Shown here one piece after another: positions 35,692 to 46,537 of a stretch of DNA of 64,000 bases (position 1 is the stretch's first letter; the number at the start of each line of letters is the position of its first letter). The translations under genes were made by a program, and so were the position numbers. The notes beneath the pieces were generated by a model that searched no databases, was not told where the DNA came from, and was given only the letters and a program-made list of their open reading frames with translations. The DNA lies in contig OY856187.1 of assembly GCA_963693315.1 (NCBI GenBank), forward strand, positions 112,197,746 through 112,261,745, written 5' to 3'. Source of the DNA: Diogma glabrata. Lineage: Eukaryota; Arthropoda; Insecta; Diptera; Cylindrotomidae.

Positions 35692-36340
35692 ATTAAAATG
35701 CAATATTTAAAAATATACTTTTTTAATGTTTATTTTTTTTTATATTAATAATCATATAAATTTCCTTATAGTAACAATTTGAATTTTATTTTTTATTTTA
35801 ATGAATATCGATTTCGACTTACGTCATCCTCAGTTCTTAAATTATTATTACAATCTTTGCTTAACTAATGTCTTATATATACACTATTTCAACTGCTATT
35901 TTTTATAATTATGTCATATATTTTATTAGTTTTAGTGTTGCTTTCATCATTTAAAATGTTGTTATTGTTTTTATGTTTATATATTTCTATTTATTCCTAT
36001 CTATCTAGATGTTGTCGTTTTCTTTTTTTATGAAATATTATTAAATTTGTGTTGATATTGGTATATTTGTGTTTTTCTATTTTTAAATGTTGGGCATATC
36101 TGGATTTTGGATCACTTTTATTAATTTCACTGGTGTGTTCAATTTGTTTGACGTTTGACCTATATAAAATTTACAACAGTCATCACAGGCAATTTTATAA
36201 ACACCTGTGTCTAAGGTTTGGGTTTTTTTGGTTTTTAGGTAATTTTCTATTTTATTTTTGTTTTTGTAAGCTGCAATATTGTGGAGGTCTGTATTGATTT
36301 ATTATGTTAATATGATGAGTTCCCATTTCTATAAGTTTTG
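35692..36340 (-). pseudogene. Penelope-like fragment, minus member of a head-to-head pair
   Basis: The minus strand reads INTDLHNIAAYKNKNKIENY, TGVYKIACDDCCKFYIGQT, then a deletion of part of the GIY-YIG helix, then frames matching NKSDPKSRYAQHLK and EIEIYKHKNNNNIL. It ends in the family's 3' UTR but lacks the last 60 bp found at 33,550 and 54,243. It is the same family as the 33.5-34.2 kb fragment. Its 5' side faces the plus member at 36,430. Confidence 0.8.
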
Positions 36341-36429
36341 ATTCTTTTAACTTTTTTAATTTCAATTTTTTATTTCACTTTTTTTTTTTATCGCGCTTTC
36401 CATATCATTCTTTACTGATTCCATTATTA

Positions 36430-37587
36430 TTTCTTATTCTATTTGATGATATACAATACAAAAACAGCATAGAATATTCCATTAAGTTCAAGTTAGAAAA
36501 TGAAGAAAATAACACAATACATTTTTTGGATTTATCTATCAAAAATGTAGATTCAAAACACACATCCAAATAATTCCAAAAACCAACCCAAACGGATCAA
36601 ACAATTAATATTAAATCACATCCATTCCAACATAAAATAGCTGCATAAAACCACATGATCAATGGATTGAACAATATACCAATGAATGCAGAAAATTATC
36701 AAGACGAATTAAATAAAATAAAATACATAGCCAGTAAAAACGGATATAAATTCGAAATAATTGACACATTAAATAGAAAACATAAAAACAAGAAAAATTT
36801 ACAAACCCTAACAACACTGAGGAATAAAGAAAACTTAGCAGGCAAAAAATACATAGGCGTAACATATAATAAAATAACCTTCAAAATAATGCAAAAACCT
36901 TTAAAAATATATGGATATATTGCAGCTTACAAAAAACAAAAATAAAATAGAAAATAACCTATAAACCAAAAAACCCAAACCTTAGACACAGGTGTTTATA
37001 AAGTTACCTGTGATGACTGCAGCAAATTTTAAATATGTCAAACGGGGCGGTCCTTCACAAAAAGATTTATTGAACACACCAGTGAAATTAATAAAAGTGA
37101 TCCAAAATCCAGATATGCCCAACATTTAAAAATAGAAAAACACAAATATACCAATATCAACACAAATTTAACAATATTTCATAAAAAAAGAAAACGACAA
37201 CATCTAGATAGATAGGAAGAAATAGAAATATATAAACATAAAAACAATAACAACATTTTAAATGATGAAAGCAACACTAAAACTAATAAAATATATGACA
37301 TAATTATAAAAAATAGCAGTTGAAATAGTGTATATATAAGACATTAGTTAAGCAAAGATTGTAATAATAATTTAAGAACTGAGGATGACGTAAGACGAAA
37401 TCGATATTCATTAAAATAAAAAATAAAATTCAAATTGTTACTATAAGGAAGTTTATATGATTATTAATAAAATTTAAAATTAAAAATAAACATATTAAAA
37501 AAGTATATTTTTAAATATTGCATTTTAATTCAAAAGTGACAAAAGCACACAAACAGTGAATAATATGGAAAACCATAACAACACATA
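36430..37587 (+). pseudogene. Penelope-like fragment, plus member of a head-to-head pair
   Basis: The plus strand begins YKNSIEYSIKFKLENEENNT then IHFLDLSIKN (RT end), continues MINGLNNIPMNAENYQDELN and KIKYIASKNGYKFEII, and then the endonuclease TGVYKVTCDDCSKF, a stop replacing the Y of YIG, ICQTGRSFTKRFIEH, SRYAQHLKIEKHKYTN, and EEIEIYKHKNNNN. The 3' UTR carries GAGGATGACGTAAGACG at 37,381 and a full terminal end near 37,587. With the minus member it makes a large inverted repeat with a short spacer. Penelope elements are known to be found with partial, often inverted, upstream copies. Confidence 0.85.
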
Positions 37588-37649
37588 TAATGAATTATAC
37601 AAAGCAAAAAAGATTAAAAAGCTATGAATTCGATTTATTTGTTTTAGAA

Positions 37650-38012
37650 TTGGTCCAGCATTGTATTTAAATATTGATCCAATGTGTACAAATAATAATG
37701 GTACGTGGTTATCATTTAAGGTTAAAATAACATTGAACCAATTTTATTTTAAAGCTTGTCTCAACGTTGTTCAACCTTAAAACAAGCTTGGCTCAATGTT
37801 AAAACAATCCTTTGTCCTTACCTGGGTAGTATTGGGCCAGCATTGTATTTAAATATTGTTCCAATGTCTAAAAATAATAATGGTACGAGGTTATCATTTA
37901 AGGTTAAAACAACATTCAACCAAGTTTATTGTAAAACTTGTCCCAACATTGTTCGACCTTAAAACAAGCTTGGCTCAATGTCAAAACAATCCTCTCTGCT
38001 TACCTGGGTATG
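37650..38012. repeat. Tandem pair of 182-bp units in element D
   Basis: TGGTCCAGCATTGTATTTAA at 37,651 and TGGGCCAGCATTGTATTTAA at 37,833 start two units. Both contain AATAATAATGGTACG, AAGGTTAAAA, AACAAGCTTGGCTCAATGT, and a closing TTACCTGGGTA. The closing word equals the right terminus of element D, so the unit is a duplicated terminal segment. Confidence 0.8.
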
Positions 38013-38424
38013 AGTCGGATTTTGCCGATTTACGAAATCCACATTTTAAAAAATGTTTTTTGATCTGGCTCCACAAATGCGACCGTGAGAGTGCCGGTTG
38101 TTTCAAAAGTATTTTTTTTTTTGCAAGCGTTTTTGTTGGAGCCACTTACTTAGGAACCTCTAATGCCAGGGGTCCTTTTTTTTAAAAGAAATTGATGAAA
38201 AATTTAGAAATCTAGAAGTTCTAAATTTGTTAGTTTTTTTAAATACTGGTATCCAAACGGCCGTTATAACGATTTTAAAAAATTAAATTTTGTAGTAAAA
38301 ACCTTTAGTTTCTTAATCACGTGTTGGATTTTACTGATTCACGAACTTGTCCAAGATATTAATAGAACACATACACACAGAACATTTTTTTGATCTACTT
38401 CAACAAATGCGACCGTGAGAGTGC
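38011..38424 (-). mobile_element. BC element, minus copy, part 2 (rest of the split B unit and outer B unit)
   Basis: 38,011-38,092 completes the B unit broken at 35,010 (ACAAATGCGACCGTGAGAGT). A further whole unit runs 38,093-38,424, with AACCTCTAATGCC, AACGGCCGTTATAACG at 38,258, TTTCTTAATCACGTG, and GCGACCGTGAGAGTGCA as its end. Counting both parts, this copy has three tandem B units against two in the plus copy. Its outer end abuts a satellite array, as the plus copy's outer end abuts (AT)n. Confidence 0.7.
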
Positions 38425-39005
38425 ATGTCGATTTGCACATTGAATCACCGATGTATAATTGCATCAAATATTTTTAAATTTCATAGTTTCATTAAATATT
38501 TAATGGTTTCATCGATTAATATTTTCCTCATTTACTGATTTCATCGATATACAATTTATTCAAGTATTTATTGGTTGCATCGATATATATTTTCATCAAG
38601 TATTAATTGATTGCAGCAATTCATGTTACTGCAAAATATTTACTGATTTCATCGATTCTTTTTTTCTTCGAGTATTTAATGATTTCATCGATATATAATT
38701 TAATCAAGTATTTATTTAATTCATCAATTGACATTTTCATAAAGTGTTTACTGATTTTATCAGGTATTTATTGATATCATTAATTCATATTTTCATCAAG
38801 TATTTACTTTCATCGATACATAATTTCATTAAGTATTTGTTGATATCATCGATTCATATTTTTATCAAGTACTTTCTGATTTGATCGATGTATAATTTCA
38901 TCAAATATTTATTGATTTCATCAATATATATTTTTATTAAGTATTTGTCGATTTCATCGATTCATGTTTTCATTTAGCAATATCACGTATTTGCTGGTTT
39001 CATCT
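38425..39005. repeat. Satellite array of about 35-bp units, rich in ATCGAT
   Basis: About 16 degenerate units of the form GATTTCATCGATTCATATTT / TCATCAAGTATTTACT, alternating ATCGATATATAATT and ATCGATTCATATTT versions, giving a weak 70-bp higher order. Many units contain CGATA or ATCGAT. The array ends near 39,005 (GGTTTCATCTGG). No coding function. Confidence 0.85.
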
Positions 39006-41873
39006 GGATTACTATTTTTAAACACCTATTGTTGGTATCTTACAACTCAAGGTACACATCTAACAACATCAAACAGTATTTTATTAGCTCCGTCAAACTT
39101 CCTTAAAATGAAGAAAACTGTTTTTAATTTCTGTAAAAGTAGCAGACAAGAAACGATTATAACCTTATAAATTGCAGTTTGATAGAATTTAAAGTTTTCA
39201 AGAAAATCGAATGTGAAGGAAGGTTGGGTAGACACCAGAGGGTCACCAATATGATTTCGTTTTATTTGTACAAATTAGGGAACCCAAATAATCACAACAT
39301 TATGAATAAGAACTAAAGCAAAATTTGTAATAAAAATGCAAACCAATTTAGGGTCTCATGAATTTGACCTATTGTGTTCGACCGTAAATTAATCATATTC
39401 TGATTTCATTGTATTATTTTAAAACAAAAATCTCTATACGAACTTAAAAAAAAATGTTCATATATTTTTTATTTTTAAAACTTTATATTCGAATTTAAAT
39501 TTAAATTGAAATTTTAGAATCAACGAGTTCTAAAGAAATAAGAAAAGATGGACGAGGAGGAGAAGTAACGAATTTTATATAACTTTTTTTTTCTCTTATA
39601 ATTTTTAAATAATTATAGACATGAAAATGATTTAGTGGAATTTATCTATTCATATGACGTGAATTTTGGACGATTCTCTATTTGTTTCGTATATGATTTG
39701 ATTAATAAGAAACTTGTTAGATTTTGTGAAATATCTGTGTTAATATTTTGATTAAATTTGTATTTTTGGTGTTTCATAGTTTGGTTAGATGATATACAAA
39801 TTTATATTTTTGAAGTAATAATAGCTTCTGTTATGTTTTTTAACAATGAGATTTTTGATTGATTTGATATTTAGTTGATGAACACAGAATCATCAGTTCA
39901 GCAAATGGTAGTTTTTGATATTTATAGACCAAAACTTATGTTTCTCCTCATACACCATAAACATTACTATAAAACATATTTCCAAATAAAAAAGAAAATT
40001 TGTGTAACTAACCAACCCTCCTTATGATTCACACGCGAATCAAAATAAACAATTTCACATATTAAACATACAAATAGGAAGCAAGCAAATAACAACTGAA
40101 GTGAATAAAACAAGATAAGTAATAAATAAAAAGATAAAAGATAAAATTAATATTAAGAATTATTAAAAAATACACTCCCCGTATATATATATAAATTTTT
40201 TTTTAATAAAAAACAATTAAATTATTTACGCTGCCAAAAAATATAAAAATAATACAAAACATAAACAAGAATCAAAAGAAAAATGATTTGTTTTTTATTC
40301 TGTTTTCATCATAAGTTAACGCGTAACAAATTTCAATTAGTTTAGCTGTTGCAATAATTTGTTACGGAATTTTAATTCCTATATTGTGTACTGAGATGTG
40401 TTCACATATATTTTATTTTTAATTAAGAACTGTTTATTATAAATTTATCATCTGAGATTGAATTTTTTTATATGTAGGATTTTTATTATGAAGGAAAAAG
40501 GATTAAAATGTAATATTAATCTTAAGTTTTGTTGTGTTACGAATACCAACAAAAGCGATGATAAAAATTGTTTAACAAATCAATAAATTATTTTTTTTTG
40601 AATTAATAAAAATAATTTCAAGTTGAAGTGTTCACACTTAATTAACAAATAAATTAGAAAATTATTTTCGATTCTAAAACCCTTGAGACCTTTTCATTAA
40701 TAATTTATATTAATTTAAATAATCAAAAAATTTGTTTAACTTGATTATATCAAACAAACATAGTCATTTATTTTAACAATTAATCATCAATCAATTATTT
40801 GTATTTCTTTTATTCAACTTTAATCAATTTTATTCAATCTATCCACCATTCAAAATTGTTACTTTAATTTAACTTTTTCTAATTAATTAAAGTTAATTTT
40901 TTTTTTCGTATTTATTTTAATATTTGTTTGTACCGGTTTGATAAAGATCTCAAGGAGCTGCAAAACAAAGAAACAAAATCTGTAGTTTTATAAAGTCAAG
41001 TGAAAATATTATGTAAATGTAAGCAGCTGAATAAAATCAATAATAAGAATATATAAACTTAAATTCTCAACAATCATCCATCTATTTTGGAATTTATTTT
41101 GAAATAAAATTTAAAGAATGTTTGCTAGTTGGTAACTAATATCAATAACAAATCAAAGCCATAATGCTTTTATACATTATTATATATTATATTATATTAT
41201 ATTGTTATATTACATTCACTCTCCGGCAAAATAAGTTTGTCACGAGTTTTCATGTTAAATAGAAAAAAATAAATGATATTTTGAAATTTAAAAAATTCAA
41301 TTTGTAAATAATTTTTTATTATAAACTTTTTGATTTGCGGTTCACAAAAAATAAAAAATGATTTTCTCAAAGTTAGTTTTATGAGAATAAATGACTGTTG
41401 ATTTGGGTTTAGCATTTATTATTATGCCTTTTCCATAGTTGATTTTATTTTTTCTATCTTATTTACGAATGTTTATTTAAGGATTGGTTTAAGATTTTCG
41501 AAAAGATAAAATTTATGATAAAATAAAAATGTTCTATTAATACTTATGTCAGATGTATGGGATGGGATGAAGAGTGTATTGTTTGTACGCAGAATTTTGT
41601 AGAATTATATTTGAATCGTTTAGGCTGCTTAGGAACAAAACAACCTTCGGAAAACAAATATTAGAGATCAATGATTTTAAGCTCAATAGCTGTATTTAAA
41701 GCTCATCCATATGTATGACCCATGGTCAAAACAAAAAACTGCCTGGCCTGTCTTGCACGCTGACTGCAAGCTGCAAATCGCTTAAAAGTATATAGTGGCT
41801 TTTAACTTTTCTTTGTTTTTGTTCAAATATTTTTTAAAGTGGGCACAAGGATTTACTGTTGAGGGATATTTTT
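39006..41873. other. No recognised feature
   Basis: AT-rich DNA. There is a short TATAT/ATTAT microsatellite at 41,182-41,208. Frames up to about 70 codons have chance-like composition. No transposon motif, RNA gene or long repeat was recognised. Confidence 0.5.
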
Positions 41874-43472
41874 ACTTCGGTCTGAAAGACCTAAGTATTA
41901 CATTCATGAGCTAAAAGTGAAATTCTTACCCCCGATTTTTTTGGCATTTTTCGACGTTTTAGGACCAACTGATTCTAAAAAAGTAAAAAAAAATGTATGT
42001 CTGTCTGTCGGCCGTTGTGGCGGACGGATTTCAAACTATAGGTTTACTTTTTTCATTTTCATTTCAAAAAATAGGTTTACTTTTCTCTAAAAATAGGTTT
42101 ACTCAATGGAAAGAGCCGGAAGGACGATGTGTTCGATAACTGTACCGGAAATGTGTCAAAAAAGTCGTCAAGTGTGTCAAAACAAGGAAATTTGCATATT
42201 TTTAGCTTAAAGAATTTTCATTTCAAGTGATTACGAGTTGGAACATTGAATTTGGAGAAATTTTGATGATCGGGATTGGTATGTGAGACCAAAATCTAGA
42301 TTATTGCATTATAAGTTTGTCAAAAAAATGTTGTCAAGTGTGTCAAAAGAAAGATTTTTATTTATTTTTTTACTCAATTTTTTGGAAAAAAAAAATAAAA
42401 TTAATTATTTGTATGACATGAAATTTTATTATTGTTATAGATAGAGAATATAAGTTTGTCAAAAAAATAATGTCAAGTGTGTCAAAAAATGATTTCATTT
42501 ATTTTTTTAGCCAATTTTTTGGGGAATAAAAAATTCAGCTGTTTTTATGACGTAAATGTAATTGAACATGTAATTGGACATGTAAATTTTAGAAATATTT
42601 GTTTTGAAATATTTTTGGAATTTTGAAAAAAGTTTGTATTTTTGATTTTGACTTAATTTTTGCAATATTTTTAGAATTTTGGAAAAATTTTCAATTTTTG
42701 ATATTGTTATAACATTTGCAATATATTTAGAATTTTTGAAAAAGTTTGAATTTTTAAGAATTTTTTCAGAATTTTTGGAATATTATTAGAATTTAGACAA
42801 ACTTTAAATATTTTATTTTATTCTAATTTTTGGAATCTTTTTAGAATTTTGAAAAAAAAAATAGAATTTTTGAATTTTATATATTTATTTTAAAATTTTA
42901 AAAAATTTTAAATTTTTGATTTTATTATAATTCTTATGATTTTGGAAAAAAAAATTTTTATTTTGTTTTAATTTATGCAATATATATAGAATTTTTGAAA
43001 TAAGTTTTAATCTTTGATTTTGTAATATTTTTTGAAATATTTTTAGAATTTTGTTTGAAAAAAGTTTGAATTTTTTATTTTATTTAGTTTTTACAATATT
43101 TTTGGAACTTTGAAAGAAATATGAATTTGTGATTTTGAAATATTTTCTCGAAACGCTAAATGGAGGGGTGTTTGATTAGTTTGCTGATTGTATAATCTTT
43201 TCACTAAATTATGTTAATTTATGATCTGCTATAATTTTCCAACAACGTATTGATGTTTCGTGTTAGTTTTGCAATACATATCTAAACAGAGATAAAAAAT
43301 ACATGTACTTAACAAAAAGTTCCCTTTGATATACATCGCTGCCCAAAACTAAAAGCCATGTCCCCATAAATTTTTATTGCCGAAAACTATGTCGAAATCC
43401 TTAACCCAGACCGAAGTCTTTATATCTCAGAGCTGTGAGATTTCAGCTTCTCCATTTTTTTTATTGAATTTC
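41874..43472 (-). mobile_element. H3: Helentron/DINE-1-like family, most complete copy
   Basis: Inverse orientation to H1, H2 and H4. The 3' hairpin lies at 41,874-41,896 and its outer word ACTTCGGTCTG (41,874-41,884) is an exact 11-base inverse of the 5' subterminal CAGACCGAAGT at 43,407-43,417 (plus-strand writing). The 5' block CTCAGAGCTGTGAGATTTCA is at 43,427. The minisatellite occupies about 42,590-43,140, and CACTTGAC/TTGACAAAC blocks lie at 42,140-42,480. The GC-rich patch GTCTGTCGGCCGTTG is near 42,000. No ORF. Confidence 0.65.
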
Positions 43473-43696
43473 CTTGTACACTGAATCAATCTTTCATCTT
43501 TTTTAATTTCATTTTAATAATAAAAAACAATATTTTCTGATTTTTGGTTTACAACTACTAAATTTATTTAATAATATTCAAACACATGTCATTTATGGCA
43601 GCACATTTGGTGTATAAATTTAAAATCAGTTCAATCATGCAAGATGAGACTAACTACAACTACTTTCATAACAAAAATTGAACTTTTCATGTGATA

Positions 43697-43835
43697 ACTC
43701 TCGATATATATCCCTCATATATCGGTTCGGTATTTACGAAAGTTATGATATTCAGTAACTTTTATGCCGATAGATGGCAGAAAGATTCTACTAAAAGTCA
43801 GATTTACCTTATATATGAGGAAATATATCGAGGTC
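43697..43835 (+). mobile_element. E3: small TIR element, clearest copy
   Basis: The start TCTCGATATATATCCCTCAT and the inverse of the end (CCTCGATATATTTCCTCAT) make a TIR of about 25 bp that is roughly 85% matched. Inside is GATAGATGGCAGAAAG, the word shared with E1 and E2. Size about 138 bp, non-coding. MITE-type element; superfamily not assigned because flanking duplications are unclear. Confidence 0.55.
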
Positions 43836-44329
43836 CACCACTGTATGATGTTAACAAACGTCAAACAAATTTATTCTTGTTTATGTTTTGTGGTTATTGT
43901 TTTCACTTTGGTTAGCTTAAATTATAATTTTACTAATTCTATTACATATTTAATTTTAGTATTATGCAAACCAATATAAGAGTAGTCAAAACCACAGCAA
44001 AATTAGTTAAAAGAACATAACTTTTCTCAATTTGTTTTCAATTAACCTGTGTTAAGCAAATGCAACAATTCGGACACTCAGGTAAGTTAAAACATTTTGA
44101 TTCTGTTGCTACATAGCTTGAATTTAATTATCCAGGAATTATTGAGGTTCTAATTTATGAAGATTTGTCACCTACAATTAGAGGACTACCTGAAGTTGAG
44201 TTATTAATTATTATTTTTAAGAAATTTTAAATCCATAGAAGTAAACATTTCTTTTCTTTTTACGAATTTTTCCGTGCTACATCTCGACTGTAATAGAATT
44301 GTGTAAATGATCTGTAAAGAATTTCAGTC

Positions 44330-44620
44330 TTCATAGAGGGGGAGAAGAACACTCGGAATATAACAAATTTAAAGTTTCAGAGATTCTTTTCGTTATAAGT
44401 GTGAACGCGTTTACTGACGGTACCTTGAGGTTCTAGCAACGAATTACCTATCAGTAGGAAGACTTTTAACTCCTTAAATTTAGAGGATAATTTGGTGGCA
44501 AACCATTTTCTGCCATCGTTTATTATGATATCACCAACATTAAAGTTCGGAATTCTTGATCTCAGATTATACGGTTGTGTTGATGTGGCAAAAGCTGTAA
44601 CGAAGAACCAAAATCTTTTA
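44330..44620 (-). pseudogene. Gypsy-type pol relic: C-terminal end of integrase
   Basis: The minus strand reads TQPYNLRSRIPNFNVGDIII then NDGRKWFATKLSSKFKELKV and GNSLLEPQGT before a stop near 44,400. The 'YNLR.R...F.VGD.V......SD....F.AKLAPKF....V' layout is the integrase C-terminal region of insect gypsy-type elements. One kilobase upstream (higher coordinates) lies the matching catalytic-core relic on the same strand. Confidence 0.65.
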
Positions 44621-45479
44621 AATAGACATTTTTTTTAAATCAAAAACACATTAATCATAACTTCATTCCGTAATATCAAGCAACTTAAAATCGTTTCATA
44701 AAATAACATTTGTCTATTAATGACGGTTCACTGTAATGCTAATTTTAAGACATTTAACGGATCTTATATTTCGATGACTTATCAATTATTTTTTTATTAT
44801 TATATTTTGTTTTGCATGTGAGACAAATGTATTTCTTTTTGTTAAACATACTTTGAAATACATAAGTATATTGATCCTGCGCAGATCTTGGCAATATTAA
44901 TAAGGTATTTCGTTTTGTTTTCGTGGTTTAAACTGTAAAGTGTTTGCAGTATTAATAATGGATTGCCTTTTGAAGGACCTTATGTTGCTTTTATTTCTTA
45001 GTATTTGAATGATTTCTGTTTCGTTTGATTTTTTATATACCCGGTAAATTTTCAATGTATGGGTTAATTTTTTTTATCGTTTAATTGAAAGTGAAAGCCG
45101 CAACCACAGAGATAAATAGAAAGCCTTTTTTAAAGACAAAGTCGTTGATAAAACGATTTTGAATTATGTTGGTTAGTTAAGTGTGAACTTCCAAAGTTAA
45201 GTTTTAACTTTCAAGAAATGCGATTAAATTTTTGAAATCAACGTTTTAGGGGGTTATAAAGTAGTTGTCTCACCTCCAACTGTTGTCAAGCAAGATTGTT
45301 ACGAATATATGCGGACCATAAGAAAAATGATACTCATTTTCATCAATACTCAACAACTATGGCTATAAGTTTATTTTTATTAAACTTTTTTTACATTTCT
45401 TTTACTTTTTCCTGTTATTGACAAATTTGTTTTTATATTATAATATGATTATTAAGCCAAGGTTTTTTATTTAGAGATT

Positions 45480-45860
45480 TTCCTGGGCAGATGACACGTG
45501 TCGTTAACCCATTTCACAGCTTTAACAAAAGATGAGTAGGGAAAGGTTTTGACCTTTTTATGCCATATCTTGTTTAAAATATAAATAAATATTTATTTGA
45601 ACCATTTTGATGTGAATTGAGTTCCGTTGTCTGAGACTATTGTCTTGTTGGTCCATGAGTGACGACCGCAGAAGAGTGTTGGGTTGGAAATTTTTTTTCG
45701 AAAACGAGGGTAACCATGTCCGACAAAAAATTTTCTGCTATTGTCGATGCCGACAATTGGCATTTTGGCATGTTTAGTTGGTCGAACTCGACTCGAATAT
45801 GAAACAAATTTTTATAAGACAAGGTTATTCTCGTTTTCTAAAACAAATTTCCACCCCCAG
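45480..45860 (-). pseudogene. Gypsy-type pol relic: integrase core
   Basis: The minus strand reads RPTKHAKMPIVGIDNSRKFF then VGHGYPRFRKKISN and, after a frameshift, SWTNKTIVSDNGTQFTSKWF (45,650-45,595). IVSDNGTQFTS is the canonical second-aspartate motif of retroelement integrases. Stops follow downstream. It fits in order with the C-terminal relic at 44,330-44,620. Upstream parts (RT, RNase H) were not recognised, so this is a 5'-truncated or heavily decayed copy. Confidence 0.7.
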
Positions 45861-46537
45861 TAATAAAAACAAAATTGTGGTAGGAAATTTATAAGATCCC
45901 GGAAATGGCCATATGTTTCGGAGTTTGCCGATGCGTAAAAGCGGTTGAATCAAAGAAAGTGGCTGATAAAAAAGTTGTCTGACTCATAAAAAACAGGTGC
46001 CTGACGAAGTATAAAATATGTGGTAATCATCAAATAAAAGGGACGAGGGCCTGGGTACCTATTTGCTCTTGGTCACAAGAATAGCTTCCTATAATTGGTT
46101 TGAAGATTCTTATAATTGGTTTGAACTTTTTTTTTCATCTAACTTTTTTTTGTCACCCTGCTCCATAAAAAATGAGGCAATGCAATTTTTTATCAGGTTA
46201 TATCCACTGGGACCTGTCACTGCGACTGATGTGAGAATATTAGCAGATTGACCGTCCTACGCACGCATGATTTTAGTTATTTTTGTTGTCTTTAGGTGAT
46301 CGCCACAAAGCAGAGTGCTGTGGAGTATAGCTTTTATTTTGTCGCCTAATGTTGATCGATGAATTACAGAATGAAAGCCGACTGGTTTAGAAATGTTACT
46401 TGTGAAAGTTTTAATGAATTGAATGTTCTTTAGCAATCTCAACATGGAATAAGTATATTTAGCTGACTCAGCTATATCAGCTGACGAAAGAGCTAAGGTT
46501 TTGTCATTTTGGATTTAGTTGCCATAGTTTAGCAGTT

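Larger units (their letters stand above)
35013..38008. mobile_element. Element D: TA-flanked DNA element interrupting a BC unit
   Basis: The left end CCCAAGTTAG (35,013) and the inverse of the right end, CCCAGGTAAG (38,008 back), form a worn TIR. TA lies on both outer sides (35,011-35,012 and 38,009-38,010). On the left the BC unit stops at GATTCTTAAC, and on the right it resumes with TGAGTCGGATTTTGCCGATT, which is the next part of the same unit in intact copies. The body has three copies of the palindrome CCAAGCTTGG (35,047; 35,059; 35,193) and, on the right, a 182-bp tandem pair. A Penelope pair occupies the middle. No transposase was seen. The TA duplication is typical of Tc1/mariner but is also used by other superfamilies. 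Confidence 0.6.

Noticed and set aside
36049..36297. Plus-strand frame near 36.0-36.3 kb, and a similar one at 33,832-34,104
   Set aside because: Both are antisense shadows of the minus-strand Penelope-like fragments.
38425..39005. Regular repeats considered as a CRISPR array
   Set aside because: Units are directly tandem without unique spacers, and the sequence is eukaryotic. It is a degenerate satellite.
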